From: Chelonoidis abingdonii
Taxonomy: Eukaryota; Chordata; Testudines; Testudinidae
Direction: 5' to 3'
Length of the DNA: 64,000 nt
Assembly (NCBI RefSeq): GCF_003597395.2
Contig: NC_133782.1
Location: 10,111,135-10,175,134, forward strand
The position numbers and the translations under genes are program-made. Below are positions 47,925 to 60,463 of the stretch, piece by piece; the first letter of the stretch is position 1; each line of letters starts with the position of its first letter. The notes below the pieces were generated by a model that saw only the letters and a program-made list of their open reading frames with translations, made no database searches and was not told the origin of the DNA.

Positions 47925-48960
47925 GGAAGATTGATAATCACTGTTTACCTACAGGTAAATACCCCAAATAAGGTGCTGTCTCTTTAAACACAACATAACA
48001 GCATTGCATGGAGTTAATTCATCTCCACAGGTGTCCTCCCACCGGACCTGTTGTCATAATATGCATATTGACATAACGCTATCTGTGTCACTCTGTATCA
48101 TGGGTGTAGATGACTAGATCCAGCTACTTTGCAAGGGCAGCCATTGTAAATGTCATTGCATTTGCAAACCATGTCAAAGCAAATACCTACAATTGTTTTC
48201 ACGTCAGTCACCACTGTGTCTGCTGTTGCCTGTAATGTAAATGGATAATTAAATCCCTATCTTGCGTGTGCTGTAAAAATCTGTCTTTAAAAAAGGATCA
48301 CTGATCTAAACAAATAAAAATGCTGGTCACTGGATTGCCCTTGGCCTCTTCAGTGGATTTTCTGCCCTTTTTTTTTTTTAATCTTCACCCCTACCCCAAT
48401 TTTCCACCAATATTCTTAAAACAAAAATAGCTCATTTTGGGGGGAATGGGGGTGGAAATCTGGCTCTGATTATTGTTAGTTTGCTCGGAATGAAGGAGGA
48501 AGGTTAATTAGCTTTTTTGACCTGAGGAGTCTTAGAAATATCCCTGGTGACTCACTAATTGCAGCTCAGTGCATAATACTGTTGGTGAAGCGAAGTACTA
48601 TCTGCATCTAGATTCATGCAATGTTACTTTGATTTAAAATTCTAAAGCTGCAAGGACATCATAGTGTTTCAGTACAGCCTGTGCTCCACTGATAGATCTA
48701 AATATCTGCCAAATATTCATTCATATTATTGGCAATGCTGGTCCCTAATCTTAATTTGAATTTATATTATGTACAACTGTGTTGCTCATATTGAAAGTAA
48801 ATGCCAGCTAAGGTATTAAAGATAAAGAGTTGTAACAAATGTGCTTCTATTACATGCAGTAACCATGCTGTCTGTGCAAGATTGGAGTTTGGGCTTATTT
48901 ACTGGGCAGCTACATTTGTCATTAAAGTTTCAAAGTATTAAATAAAAGTAACCAAAAAGA
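47925..48960. other. Repeat-poor block, candidate conserved regulatory DNA
   Basis: A kilobase without recognisable transposons. It contains words typical of developmental enhancers: an octamer-like palindrome in 'aatatgcatattgac' (48058), 'aaggttaattagc' (48501), 'ggataattaaatcc' (48243) and 'ttactttgatttaaaattc' (48625). This is inference from texture and from the absence of repeats; conservation cannot be tested here. Confidence 0.28.
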
Positions 48961-50155
48961 ACTACATCTATTCAGAACTGGAGGTGGAAAACTGATCCCC
49001 CTCTGAACCACAGGAAATGGCCATCACGTTAACTTTTAACATGGTGTGTGAGACCTGCCAACCATAAGGAGTTTCAAGGAACATATGGAATTAAGCTCCC
49101 AGTAAAAGTCCCCTGTAGTTCCAGAATTGCTCAGTGCATATGTCATATTTGCATATTTCGGTAGCTACCAATTACCATGTAATGATGAGGATTTTAATAG
49201 GCAACACAGGTCTGTATTAGCTCTGTAAATCAGTAGCTGCCAACCTGTCTCTAAATGCCCCTGATAGAACAAAATATGAACTCGCCATTTCTTAGTAGTT
49301 CCTGTGGTGCATTTTTCTTGATTTGCTTATTGTTTAGAATACTCCTCCCTCTACAATTATAAACACCATTTTCATGTAAAATATCTATTTGGTGCCAGCG
49401 GTATAGCTTTCTTAACAGACCTTCTATGAAAATGCCCAATGAATGGGTTATGAAGCAGTGCCATGGCAATATATCTTCCCATAATAGATTCTTACACAAA
49501 TGACTCTCATTTGCATCAACTATATTACTCTGTTTCCTGGTTAGTGTTGGAGTAACGGTGTCAGTTTCAATTTTGCATTCGTTGTTGTTGAACAAGTTGC
49601 TAAATCAACTAGCTAGAGTCATTCAGTGACAAACTATGTACCTTATTTATAAGCTAAAGCACAATCCTGGGGTTTTTGGCTTAATACAGAAAAGGTGTGT
49701 GACATTGTCTCTTGTGATGGCTTACAAGTCATAGTCTGTAAATCAAAATCCACCTGTTAGCCTATTCTTTACCTTCTTTTCTTGCATCCATTTCACCCTG
49801 TGCCAGATGATAAAATTTAGCCTGACCTACATAATGAGGATCTTGACTCAAATGAGGAAAACCTCATGTACCCTGCCAAGACCTCTCACATGTGGGCAGC
49901 TGGCAGGAGCTACATAGCCTGGAGATGAAGCAGAGAGGAAGGAATGCAAATGCGCAGACGCTTCTGGAGCTAGAATATTGGCATGTACTAGTCTACTTGT
50001 GTGCTACAAGTGAAAAGCAGCAGCTTGGGTGATACTCACCCTGTCCACGGTGTCTTTTGTTAGCCTGTATTTCAGACACTAGGAGGATTACACTATGGAT
50101 GATTAGCCTTTCTAACAGATCTATCTCAGTCACAGTAGAAAACATCATATTTGAG
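48961..50155. other. Unique sequence, no gene seen
   Basis: No gene, RNA or clear repeat. A minus-strand open frame of 114 codons (49251-49595) has no recognisable motif. Confidence 0.45.
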
Positions 50156-51022
50156 AATCACAGAAATGTAGGACTGGAAGGGACCTTGCAAGATCATCTA
50201 GTCCAACCCTCTGTGCTGGGACAGGACCAAGTAAACCAAGACCATTGCTGACAGGTGTCTGGAATTTAAGAACTGGTTAGGCAACAACAGGGATTCCACA
50301 ACCTTCCTGGGATGCTTATTCCAGAGCTTAAATATCCTTTATAGTTAGAAAGCTTTTCCTAATATCTAACCAGTATCTCCCTTGTTGCAGATTAAGCCCC
50401 TTACTTTTTCTCTGGCCTTCAGTAGATATGGAAAAACAACTGATCACTGTCCTCTTTGTAACAGCTCTTAACATATTTGAAGACTTTCATAGTTGTGCAT
50501 TTGATTATTTTTTCTGAAGTGTAGTACTTTGCACTTTATTGAACTTCATCTTGTTGATTTCAGACCAACCCTAAAATTGGTCAAGGTTGTTTTGAATTCT
50601 AATCCTATCCTCTAAACTGCTTGCAACACTCATCCCATTTTGATGTCAGTCATAAATTCTATAAGCATAGTCTTCACTCCGTTATCCAAGCCTATACTGA
50701 AAATATTGAATAATTCTGGACAAAGGCCTGGTCCCTGCAGGACCCCAGTAGATGCATTTTCCCAGTCTGACAGTATGCCATGGAAAACTAATCTTAGAGT
50801 AATAGTCTTGGAACCAGTTCTGCACCCACTTTATAGTAATATCTTCTAGACTACATTTCCTAGTTTGCTTAGGAGAATGTCATGTGGGACGAAAGCCTTT
50901 CTAAAATCAAGATTATCCTGTCTGATTCCCTTCCTCTCCCAATCCACTATGCCATAACCCTGTCAAAGGAAATTCTGTTAGTTTGACAAATATATACTGG
51001 TTATTACTACTTCCTGACTATC
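50156..51022 (-). mobile_element. CR1 LINE 3' fragment
   Basis: The low-coordinate edge 'gaatcacagaaatgtagg' then 'gactggaagggaccttgc' and 'catctagtccaaccctct' is the reverse complement of a CR1 3' UTR. Higher coordinates ('ctgtccctgcagg'-type text at 50732-50760 and 'gagaatgtcatgtgggac' at 50873) match the CR1 coding region that also occurs at 8500-8720 in the other CR1. Frameshifts are many, and it is older than the copy at 7421-9590. Confidence 0.8.
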
Positions 51023-51030
51023 CTCTAGGT

Positions 51031-51360
51031 CAGTGGTCCCCAACCTTTTTTGTCTGGTGGGCACCAGATGACAAGCCATAGAGGACCGTGGTGGTGGATG
51101 AGCATCTGCCAAAATTCTGCCGACAAGGGGCAATATCAATAGGCCTCACCGCCAAAATGCTGCCAACAAGTCGCATCATCCAGAAGCGTTGCTGCCAAAA
51201 TGCCACCCAAAATCGGCAGCATTTTGGCAGCAACACCTCCGGATGACACAGCTTGTCAGCAGCATTTTGGCGAATGCTCATCTACCAGCCAGTACGCGGG
51301 TGCACTTAGACGCCCTGGCAGGCACCATGGCACCCAAGGGCACAGCATTGGGGACCCCTG
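51031..51360. mobile_element. hAT-type MITE
   Basis: The 330-bp element starts 'cagtggtccccaacctttt' and ends 'gcattggggacccctg', which are inverted ends. Flanks 'ctctaggt' (51023-51030) and 'ctctcagt' (51361-51368) match 6/8. The interior has several 'gccaaaatgctgcc' and inverted 'ggcagcattttggc' words, making an internal palindrome cluster at 51110-51275. Confidence 0.85.
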
Positions 51361-51368
51361 CTCTCAGT

Positions 51369-53759
51369 GCTCACTCATTGATTGATTAACTTATTTAAGA
51401 GGGTTCCTGCTTTCTCTGGGCCAGACTGCATGGTCCTTGTTAGAGTGAGGAGTGGAGGGGCTTTCCCTGGCCCATGCATGGCTGTGCAAGGAAGTCCCAC
51501 AGTAGCAGGCCTGATGCTCCTTGTGTTCAGAGGATAAAAACATCTGCTGGTGCCACTGGGGAACAACACACCAAAAGTGGCGTGAAGTGGGGATGTGAGT
51601 TCATGGCCTATGGAGGACTGGCGCTTACTGGAGAGCAATCTACTCCACTGTACATACCCTGAGTGAACTCCTGGTCCTACTGAAGTTGACTTTATTGGGT
51701 GAGGGTTTTGCCCCTGGTGTATAGGCACAATCCTTCTTGAGAATTCCCCATATGAGGTCCAATCCCTCCCATATTTCTATTCTGTGATATAAATAGTGTG
51801 ACCTAGCTTTCTGAGTCTCTCCCCAGCTTCGTGGCAGATTCAGCTTAAAGGTCTCCTATCCTGTATGTCTCTTGATCAGTGATGGCTATGGATGGGGAAT
51901 GAAGAAGAACAGATTTCCTCTGTCTGGCAGGTTTGACCTACAGCTTGTGGGACCACTAGTACCACTGGCTGGAAGAATCTGCACAGGGTGATGGTTCTAA
52001 ACCAGGAATATTGACACCACTTTTTCCTGTATTCCATTTCTCCTTGTCACTTCTGTTTCAGGTCAAATATCCAGTATCTTGACAGATATGAGATTCCCAA
52101 ATCACAAAAGACTCCCTATATCTTGAGTATCTTTAACTGATCTTATTAAGCTACAGTCACTCGCACAGTCACATGAGTTGTTCTAATGTAACATGTCATA
52201 GTGAGGTATTCCCTGATAAAAACCATTAGACAGGCAAAAAAGTGGTTATTTTTCTTATTCGTTAAATATCTATGAAGGCAAACACGAGACCATGTCAGTT
52301 TAATATGTATTTCATCTGATCTAAATTAAAGTAGGTGCAGGCTAATGCAGATATTGTTTCTAAGATTTCCCATAATATCAAGCTACATGTATTTTGTATT
52401 AATGAGTACAGGACTAGAATTGTCTTTATTCTACTGTCCAGTGAACTTAACTCTTTTTCTTTCTAAAATATTTCCCTTCCAATCTTGTAGTGCTAAATCA
52501 TACTAACTTTACTCAACTCATAGCTAGGCAGTTGATTGGTTCCCCAACACCTTCATATATGAGCTTTCTGTAGGTTAAACAATAACATTCCACTAGACTC
52601 TGCTTGCAAGTCTCTGTATCGTGGTAAGGGTAGGGAGTACAGTGCTACTAGTCTAAGTGGCTATTTACCAGGAGAGCTTGCATAGAGGGAAGCTGTGCTG
52701 AATGAGTCAAGCCTTGTGGTTCTTTTTAACTTGTGCACTGTTCCACTTCATGACCTCATGGACATTCTGGGGTTGATCTCCAGGGTACAGAGCTGAGTTA
52801 GGCACCACTGATGGCAAGAGTGTCTGTACAGAGTCAATGGATTGAAGGCACCTTTCCCAGCATCATGAAGGTAACAGTAAAGACAAAATCTGAGTTTTTA
52901 AAGTTTTTAAAAATTAACAGGATCTGTTTTTGGGATGAAAGGGTGGGCTTGAATCAGTTCTGGAAGTGGATATGGCTTGACTTAAATCATTGGGAGTGAC
53001 CTGCTCTGTTACTTACTGTTGAAGGAACTCTGCCACACCCACCCACCCTTTGCAATTCCAGTTCCAATGTCCTTTGCAGCACCATCCAAGATGTGCCCTG
53101 AGATCAAATCCTGCCCTTCCCTCTGCATGGAGGGCCCTGGTGACAGTGGAACTAACATAACTTGTGCTGCATGGAAAAACTTCCCCTGCACCAACCCTAA
53201 TTACTTGTTAGTTAGCTTAACTATTCATCCCCTTGTATGCCACCTGTTTAGCTGAACGTTCTTGGCCTGGTTCTTTTGTATTGATCTGGGGGGGGGGGGA
53301 AATTAGAGGAAAATATAAACAAAACCAATTAAAATGCTTCAAAAATGTACAGGAGGATGCTGCCTCTCTTCTTATTTCCCAACTTTTATAAAAGTGGCTG
53401 GGAGTGGGAGGTTGGTGGAAGTTGCCCAAGGAAGAGGCTGTCACAGCTGGGTGCACGGTGGAAAGCATGAGTGAAACACTTGTGTGTGGAGGGGGGGAAA
53501 TACAAAAAATAACTGTAGGGAATTTCATTGTTACAGTTGACAGATGTTTCAGGAGTCCAGACCTGTATTCCTTTTGCAGGAAGAACTCTCATTGGCTTCC
53601 ATGCAAACAATGGGTATTTGGGATCTCTGAAATCAGGCTGCTACTTTAAGTGCTGAAGGTTAGGCATCCAAACGTGCATCTTTTTTGGCCACAGTACTTT
53701 CCATTAATTCTTAGATTCTGTTGCAAAGAGTTCCACTATCATAAAGCAAATGACAAAAT
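51369..53759. other. Mostly unique sequence
   Basis: No gene was recognised. The open frames of 60-117 codons lack motifs. A G9 run lies at about 53290-53298. A weak MITE-like piece 'cctactgaagttgacttta' lies near 51677. Confidence 0.4.
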
Positions 53760-53767
53760 CTCAGGAC

Positions 53768-53973
53768 CAGGGCCGGTTCCAGGGGTTTTGCTGCCCCAAG
53801 CAGCTTTAAAAAAAAAAAGAAGCCGCGGTCGCGATCTGCGGCAATTCAGTGGGAGGTCCCTCACTCTGAGCTGGAGTGAGGGACCCTCCGCCGAATATCT
53901 GGATGTGCTGCCCTGCTCCAGAGTGGCTGCCCCAAGCACCTGCTTGCTAAGCTGGTGCCTGGAGCCGGCCCTG
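53768..53973. mobile_element. hAT-type MITE, perfect 8-bp target duplication
   Basis: The 206-bp element starts 'cagggccggttccagg' and ends 'cctggagccggccctg'. Flanks are exactly 'ctcaggac' (53760-53767 and 53974-53981). The interior has 'gctgccccaagcagc', an A-run, and the inverted pair 'gtccctcactc' / 'gagtgagggac'. No coding capacity. Confidence 0.93.
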
Positions 53974-53981
53974 CTCAGGAC

Positions 53982-54502
53982 CAACTATGCATAAGCTGAG
54001 AGATGGAAACACCAAGGAGACATACAGATATCATCAGCCAAATATTGATATTAATGTACAGAAATGTTTGAAGGAGAAACTGGTATCTTTTTCTGCAAAT
54101 GACCCTGCTAATGTTTCCCATGTGGTTCAGTCACTAGTGTTCTGTTGGGCTGGGGGAGGGAGGAGAGGAGATAATGTGAACGCAATGGACTTTTTCTCCC
54201 AACACTTGACTAGATCATAAATCTTGCTCTGAAAATTAAGGGATAAATTTTAGTCAGACATTGCCATGTAGGCTTGTGTATCATCGTTTGATGTTTGTTT
54301 ACACCAAGAAGTAGCTTTTTCTAACGGTCTTGAGATACTTCAGGTCCTTCTCTGAAGAGACATTCATAATTCTGTTTGAACATGGAACAAAATTATATGT
54401 GACGGGTTTTCAGAAGCTATTCAGGATTTTGAGTGGTCTCAAGTGTAAAACATTTGTCTGTTTCCTCTGTGTCCTTACAAAATGCTCTACCCTATTAAAA
54501 CA
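53982..54502. other. Unique sequence, no gene seen
   Basis: No gene, RNA or repeat was recognised. Confidence 0.45.
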
Positions 54503-54724
54503 TGTCTGCACTGCCATCCAAGGTTGGACCGCATCTTTGGGTGGATCTAACTCTGCTAGTGCAGCTAAAATAGTAATATTGATGCAGTGGCATGGGCTAG
54601 AAACATGAGTCAGTACCTCTGTCTGCTTGCACTGAATCCTGTGCCGCTACCTCTACACTGCTATTTTTAACTGCTAGTGCAGCTACAGGAGCTGCAGTCA
54701 CACCTCAGATTAGTGTAGTCATAC
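54503..54724. repeat. Possible MITE with TGTCTACACT-type ends
   Basis: The left 'catgtctgcactgcc' and right 'attagtgtagtcata' are imperfect inverted ends. 'gctagtgcagctaaaat' (54556) recurs as 'ctgctagtgcagctac' (54671). The family is guessed from memory of amniote repeats. Confidence 0.4.
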
Positions 54725-56281
54725 CTTCAAAAATGCAACTCTTGCATATCACTGACTACCATCAGGAGCTGTGTATGTAAATGTTCCAGGACACATTTTC
54801 TAGCTTGCAGAGTGGGTGACCAATTGGTCACCCACATGTCCTTAGATCCAACAGGTCCAATAAGAGCTACATCAAAGCCAAACTGTAGAGATGTAGCAGT
54901 CTGAGCAGGTATCTGACCATATCGCAAGTTACCGTCTCTGCAATTTTGGATAACTTGCTTTATCTGTATTTTATATTTCATCAAAGACTTTTCTCCCAAG
55001 CTTGCTGCCCTAGGTCACTGGCCTGTAGAAGCTGAGTCAAGATTCAGCTCACGAAAGAGAAATTTGATGGCTGCAGATTATTAGAACACTTATTTCTATG
55101 GGCTCTTCAGGTTCTATTACATTAAACTAGGCTGAGGGGCACGATGCTGCAGATTGTTCCTCGGCTGGTTCTGCTGTGCCCAATATCACTCGGGGAATGT
55201 ACAGTAAAAGTACACCACCTGAATGACACAATAGTATCGTCCTGACACCAAGTGGTGTTCTTCATACAACCCCTCTCCAAATGACTCATTGTAAATTTCT
55301 ATGCCTTCATTTTCACACAAGTCTGTTATAGGCAGAAAATCCACCCAAAATTTGGTCCAGTATCAAATACGTGTGGTAAGGGAGTCATTGCCTGCCTACT
55401 TGAGGGCACCAGAGAGGCAGGGCACTCTTAACCAGTAAGTGAACTCTGCATAGAGTAGTTCATATACTAACTGATTTATTTATGGTGCCCATCACCAGAG
55501 TGTCTGAGTAATGAGGGCATATTGCTGCCTTTGGGGTTTCTTTTGTATCCTACCTTCCACCAGCATTGCCATAATGCTTAAGTGACAATCCAGCAAAGGG
55601 TTCTTATCTCATGCAATGTTCTGGCAGAAAATTACTTACTGAAATATACTAAGCTGCTCTTTGACTTTGCAGATATCTGTTCACAATTCACCTAAACTAG
55701 CGTTTACAGAGAAGAGTTAGTGCAGAATTCTTGTTTCAAATTGTATTAGGCCAATATGCACTGGGGAACTTGTAGTACGTGATAGCAGGATCCATATAGC
55801 TAGCTAGTGTGCAGCAAGCTAGGGATGCAGATTTACAGTTTCCAGGCACTAACTGTTCGTCTAGACAAGCCCTAGGTGATTCCTGTTTAACTGGTGGCAA
55901 TACAGGGTCAAACTGAGCTTCATCAGAACTCAAAACTACAGTTAATGTAACAGCTGCTTGGTTTAGCACTTCTCAGGAATAGTTTCCTTTCTGTTCCTGA
56001 ATGAAATAGAGGCTAAGCAGTGCCCATGCTCATATGATTCAATCCCAGGTAAATGTTTCATTTTATTATCAATTAAATCGTAAACAGAGAAATCATGCCT
56101 TTGCTCTTGCTAAACTGTGGCTGGCTCTCCCACTCATTAGCTATCATTACCAGACACTTGTCTAGAGGTGTGTATGTGCCTTGTCTTTTTTTGTGTGGGG
56201 GTTTTTGGAACAGTTTGAAAACCTTACAGGAAGTAACAGAACCAAAGATATCTTTCACACTCCCTTCATATCCCATGCTGT
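54725..56281. other. Unique sequence, no gene seen
   Basis: No gene, RNA or recognisable repeat was found. Confidence 0.45.
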
Positions 56282-56556
56282 GTCTCACTCCAGTAAACAA
56301 GGACCACAGTAATGGTCTCAAGTTGCAGTGGGGGAGGTCTAGTTTGGATATTAGGAAAAACTTTTCCACTAGGAGGGCAGTGAAGCACTGGAATGCATTA
56401 CCTAGGGAGGTAGTGGAATCTCCTTCCTTAGAAGTTTTTAAGGTCAGGCTTGACAAAGCCCAGGCTGGGATGATGTAGTTGGAGATTGGCCCTGCTTTGA
56501 GCAGGGGGTTGGACTAGATGACCTCCTGGGGTCCCTTCCAACCCTGATATTCTCTC
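56282..56556 (+). mobile_element. CR1 LINE 3' end fragment
   Basis: 'tctagtttggatattagg', 'actggaatgcattacctagg', 'gtggaatctccttccttag', 'agcagggggttggactagat' and 'cccttccaaccctgatatt' are the typical CR1 3' UTR in sense order. It is the same subfamily type as the minus-strand copy starting at 7421. No tail repeat is preserved. Confidence 0.88.
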
Positions 56557-56824
56557 CTAAGGAAACCCAGGCTAGTAAAGGTTTCAGAATGGTAGTGGGT
56601 TCTAGTCCACAAAAGCATATGACCAAATAAACAGGATAGTAAAGTGAGCTGAAGCCTTTGGGGGACTCAGTCCTTAGAATATTTTTTTCCTTTTTCCTCC
56701 ATTAAGGCCCCAATTCAAGAAAGAGTTCACAGCCCACTGGCTTTGTTAGTATCTGAGCAGCTCACAGATGCTATAATGATAGGGGCCACACAAGTGCCTG
56801 AGTTAAGTTTTAAATGCAGTTATC
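56557..56824. other. Unique sequence
   Basis: No gene or repeat recognised. Confidence 0.4.
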
Positions 56825-57885
56825 CTGAAAGACCCCTGGTAGAGCAGTGCTGTTATGCCCACTTGTGGAGGGGGAACTGAAGCACAGAGTCTAAAGTCTA
56901 GATTTCAGAGAGATTTAGGTGCCTAACTGCAAAACATCTGTCCAACTGCCACCTCATGTTGTAAGTGTCGAAGTCCCCTAGGTGCCTAAATTTCCACAGG
57001 GGCAGGCACAAAGCCACGTCAGTGCTGATGCCACTGGGCTGGCCCGTGCTTAAACCCCAGTGGGATCTGTGTTCCATGTCTCTTATTGGTGGGGCCCACT
57101 CCAGTAATGCTTAGAGACTGCCTCCTGGCTTGCGCCCCCCACACAACAGAGGTGGTAGCCTCATCTCAGCTGGGATGTGGAACATAGGTCTCCCACAGCA
57201 CAGGTGCATGCTGTAGCCACTGGAATGTAACCAGCCTAGGAAGGGCCTCACTCTTGCCCTGGCTCAATGAATCGAGATTGAGAGTCACTGTAGCCTAGTG
57301 ATTAGGTCCTTAATGTGGGAGACCTGGTCCCTCCTCCGAGTCAGGCAGAACAGAGAGAGAAACCCAGATCTCCATTAGGCCTAAAAGGTGTAGCAGCTCC
57401 TCCTCCTCCTCTGGGTGTGTGGGTTTGGTTGGCTTTGTGAAAAGGGCTGCCTAGACTTGGCTTGGCTGCCTAAGTCTGCTTCTGTGAATCGCAGGTAGAC
57501 AAGCGCCTCCCTCCAGCCTGCTGTTTGGGCATCTAACTCCCTTTCAGGGCAAAGCTTAGGTTCTATCCATCTCCTCAGCATTTCCTATTGGCTAGCTTAG
57601 GCAGCTCCCTGCTCAGAATCCTAGCTTTTGTGAATCCTATTCTTAGGTGCTTAACTCTACCCATCCATTGCATAGGGACCCTGACCACCTCACTCAGGCC
57701 TGAGGATTCTCCTGGGCAGCAGGGCAACTAAAATTAGGCATAGCAATGCTGAGCCTAAATCCCCTTTTGTGGATCTAGCCCTAAATGATTTGACCAAGGT
57801 CACACAGAATCTGTGGCAGAGTAGGCTCCTGACCACAGGTCTCTTACATCCTAGACTAGTGTCCTAATCAGTGGGGCCATCCGTC
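56825..57885 (-). repeat. MIR SINE split by a later insertion
   Basis: The two MIR halves are 56825-56893 ('ggggaactgaagcacagag') and 57784-57885 ('tttgaccaaggtcacacag', 'ggctcctgaccacaggtctc'). Joined, they give the normal reverse-complement order of MIR. The 890 bp between them is a separate element, described in its own entry. Confidence 0.65.
56894..57783. mobile_element. 890-bp DNA-transposon-like insert in MIR
   Basis: The left end 'ctagatttcagagagattta' then 'ggtgcctaa' is mirrored at the right by 'gcctaaatccccttttgtgg' then 'atctag'. It inserted into MIR sequence. A short 'ctaaa' occurs at both junctions, but I could not fix a clean target duplication. The body includes GA/CT-rich and 'ttaggtgctta'-type words and has no transposase frame. 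Confidence 0.6.
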
Positions 57886-59479
57886 CTCTCAAAGCTTAAA
57901 GTCGAGCACCTACATCTGTGCTGTCCTGAACAGAGATCCTTACCTGAATCAAGGCCTAAATGGTTATAGTTCTTTGCCTGGGCAGTTAAAAATGGGGACA
58001 CTACTTTTCTAGAGAACTTATAGTTCTGAGTTCTCCAGGAGCCTATATTTAAGATCTGTCAGTATCATGGGAATTTCTATAATAATTTTTAATCTAATAA
58101 AGCAGTTCTGGATAAGGAGGGAAAATCGCCCTGTCCTCTGTCTCCCCCTCCCACACCTTCAATCGTGCAGTATTTCTAGGCCTAATCGAACAACACATTT
58201 TTGCCTTAATGATCTAGCATACAGCAAATTGTTCTGTATATTTATGTGCCAAGATAGACTCCCTGTGATGGTTAGTACAGAGGTATAATTTTCCTGGAAT
58301 GGAGAAGGCCTATGTAACATTTCAACAGAGCATAATTACCTTGCAAAGATGCTGGCATGATGGTTATGCTCACCACCCCAAGAAATGAATTTAGGGACAT
58401 ACTTTTAGATGGATTTATAAATGAAACTCCATGTTCATGGCTTTGAAAACCTATTCCTCTAAACCCACTGAGAAGCTTAATGCATCTATGGATGTTAACA
58501 CCTCCGAATGTATGTACATAACTTACATAGACATAAAAGAGGGGAAAACCTGTCACCATATTTGAATTTCTTACATAAATCCCCATGGGCAACAACTTCA
58601 TCCCAAGGATAACAGGCCTCTGTCTAAAGCAGATATTTTCCTCTGTAGATTTAATTTTGAATTGAGGATTTTATGACAATAGAATGGAAGTCTGGGATTT
58701 TCCTTTTTTATTCCCCACCAATAGAGTACTTAACTCTTATATTGATCTGTAGCAAACATTACTTCTCCTAAGCATACTATCAGACTAGCTGCCAGCTTTC
58801 ATTGTGATGGTGAACTTCAGTCGCTGTTATCGAGACCATTTAGCAGCAGTTGACTTTAGGAGTGACACTTTCACTTTGTCCTTACCCAGTCCATCCTTAA
58901 CGTATCCTGCTGCATCTATAGTAAACATTGTATGTCCTAGAAGATTAAGTACTAGGACCCAGCCAGCTGCTATTCATAGTCCTGTGACCAACCAAGTGAA
59001 GTGGAGAGGCTGCTCAAGTAGGTGCTTGCCTGGAGTACCTCTTCTCTGGGTTTCACTGTTGAATGGTCCCTTGGGAGGCCACTGCAGCTGAGCACGTCTT
59101 ACAATAGTCCTGATGCTGCTCTAATCTGTGTCAGTCCCACAGTTGGAGTGTGGATGAAGATGGCATAAAGGCTCTAATCCTGAAGCTCCAGAAAATCATG
59201 AAGTTGTATTTCTCATAATTCAGGCTCTTTAACAAGTGACTGTAATAGTCTAATTCATTATACTTAAGTTCTTGCATGGCTCTGAAAAAAAACTTCTGCT
59301 AGTAATGTCGTCTCTGAAGATGCCTATATCATTGCAGCTATGCCGATGAGATTCTGTTAGCCTATTGTATTGCATTCCCTGCCCCTTCCTTAGCTGTATA
59401 TATATAAAAAAAAAATTACATGCCCTGACCTCAAAGACCAGAAGATATTTAAATAAATAAACTTTCACTTTTGAAGGTT
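57886..59479. other. Unique sequence, no gene seen
   Basis: No gene, RNA or recognisable repeat was found. An A-run lies at about 59406-59415. Confidence 0.45.
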
Positions 59480-59499
59480 TGTTATAATATGTAATATAA

Positions 59500-60349
59500 T
59501 TACAACCGCATCTGCTCTAACCCCTCAGACAGAGACCAACACCTACAAAATCTCCACCAAGCATTCTCAAAACTACAATACCCGCACGAGGAAATAAGGA
59601 AATAGATCAACAGAAGCCAGATGTGTACCCAGAAGCCTCCTACTATGCAAGACAACCCAAGAAGAAAACCCAACAGGCTCCACTGCGATCACATTAACAG
59701 CCCCAGCTTAAAACCCTCATCAACGCTCATCACGTCTACAACCCTTCCTGGACATGATCCCACACTTCACAGGGCTTGCGTGGCAGGCCAGTCTCGCCAC
59801 AGACAGCCTGCCAACTTGAAACTATTCCACCAGGCAACGCAACACCGCACCATAGTAACTCTAGCTTCAGGAACCCAATCCATGCACAAACCTCTGATGC
59901 AACTCTTGCCCAATATCTACACCAACGACACCATCACAGGACCTAACCAGATCAGCCACACCATCACCGGCTTCATTACCTGCACGTCCACCATGTTAAT
60001 ATATGCCAGCCAATGCCCCTCTGCTATGTACATCGGCCAAACTGGACAGTCTACGGAAAGATAAATGGACACAAATCATATCAGGAATGGCAATATTACA
60101 AAAAACCATGTAGGAGAGTTACTCAAACCTCCCTTTGCCCACTATAGCAGACCTTCAAGGTGGCCATCCTGCAGCAAAAACTTCAGGACAGACTTCAAAA
60201 GAAACTGCTGGCTTCAGTTCATCTGCAAATTTGACACCATCAGCTCAGGACTAAACAAAGACTGTGAATGGCTTGCCAATTACAGAACCAGTTTCTCCTC
60301 CCTTGGTTTTCACACCTCAACTGCTAGAACAGGGCCTCATCCTCCCTGA
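59500..60349 (+). pseudogene. Penelope GIY-YIG endonuclease region, broken
   Basis: The frame first reads 'NRICSNPSDRDQHLQNLHQA', the segment that usually follows the Penelope reverse transcriptase thumb. A frame from 59621 then gives a linker ('HTITGFITCTSTMLIYASQC') and the GIY-YIG signature, with LIY at about 59997-60005 and YIG at 60029-60037 ('AMYIGQTGQSTER'). A stop at 60062 cuts the domain where the catalytic Arg/His helix should continue; the conserved 'NGH' text survives in another frame. The next frame (60065-60349) holds the degraded C-terminus. It is not functional. Confidence 0.82.
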
Positions 60350-60425
60350 TTGAACTAACCTCGTTATCTCTAGCTTGCTTGCTAGCATGTATATACCTGC
60401 CCCTGGAAATTTCCACTACATGCAT

Positions 60426-60463
60426 CTGATGAAGTGGGTATTCATCCACAAAAGCTCATGCTC
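60426..60463 (+). ncRNA. Decayed hammerhead-ribozyme-like motif in Penelope tail
   Basis: The same order as at 42205: CTGATGA (60426-60432), stem II 'gtgggt'/'atccac' (60434-60439 with 60444-60449, one wobble), stem III 'agc'/'gct' with loop TCAT (60453-60462) and C at 60463. The G of the required GAAA box is A here (60450), a change expected to abolish cleavage. The extra A before stem II (60433) is present as in the other copy, so it is a family trait. Confidence 0.6.

Noticed and set aside
50640..50849. Plus-strand open frame in the 50-kb region
   Set aside because: It is the antisense shadow of a CR1 element on the minus strand.
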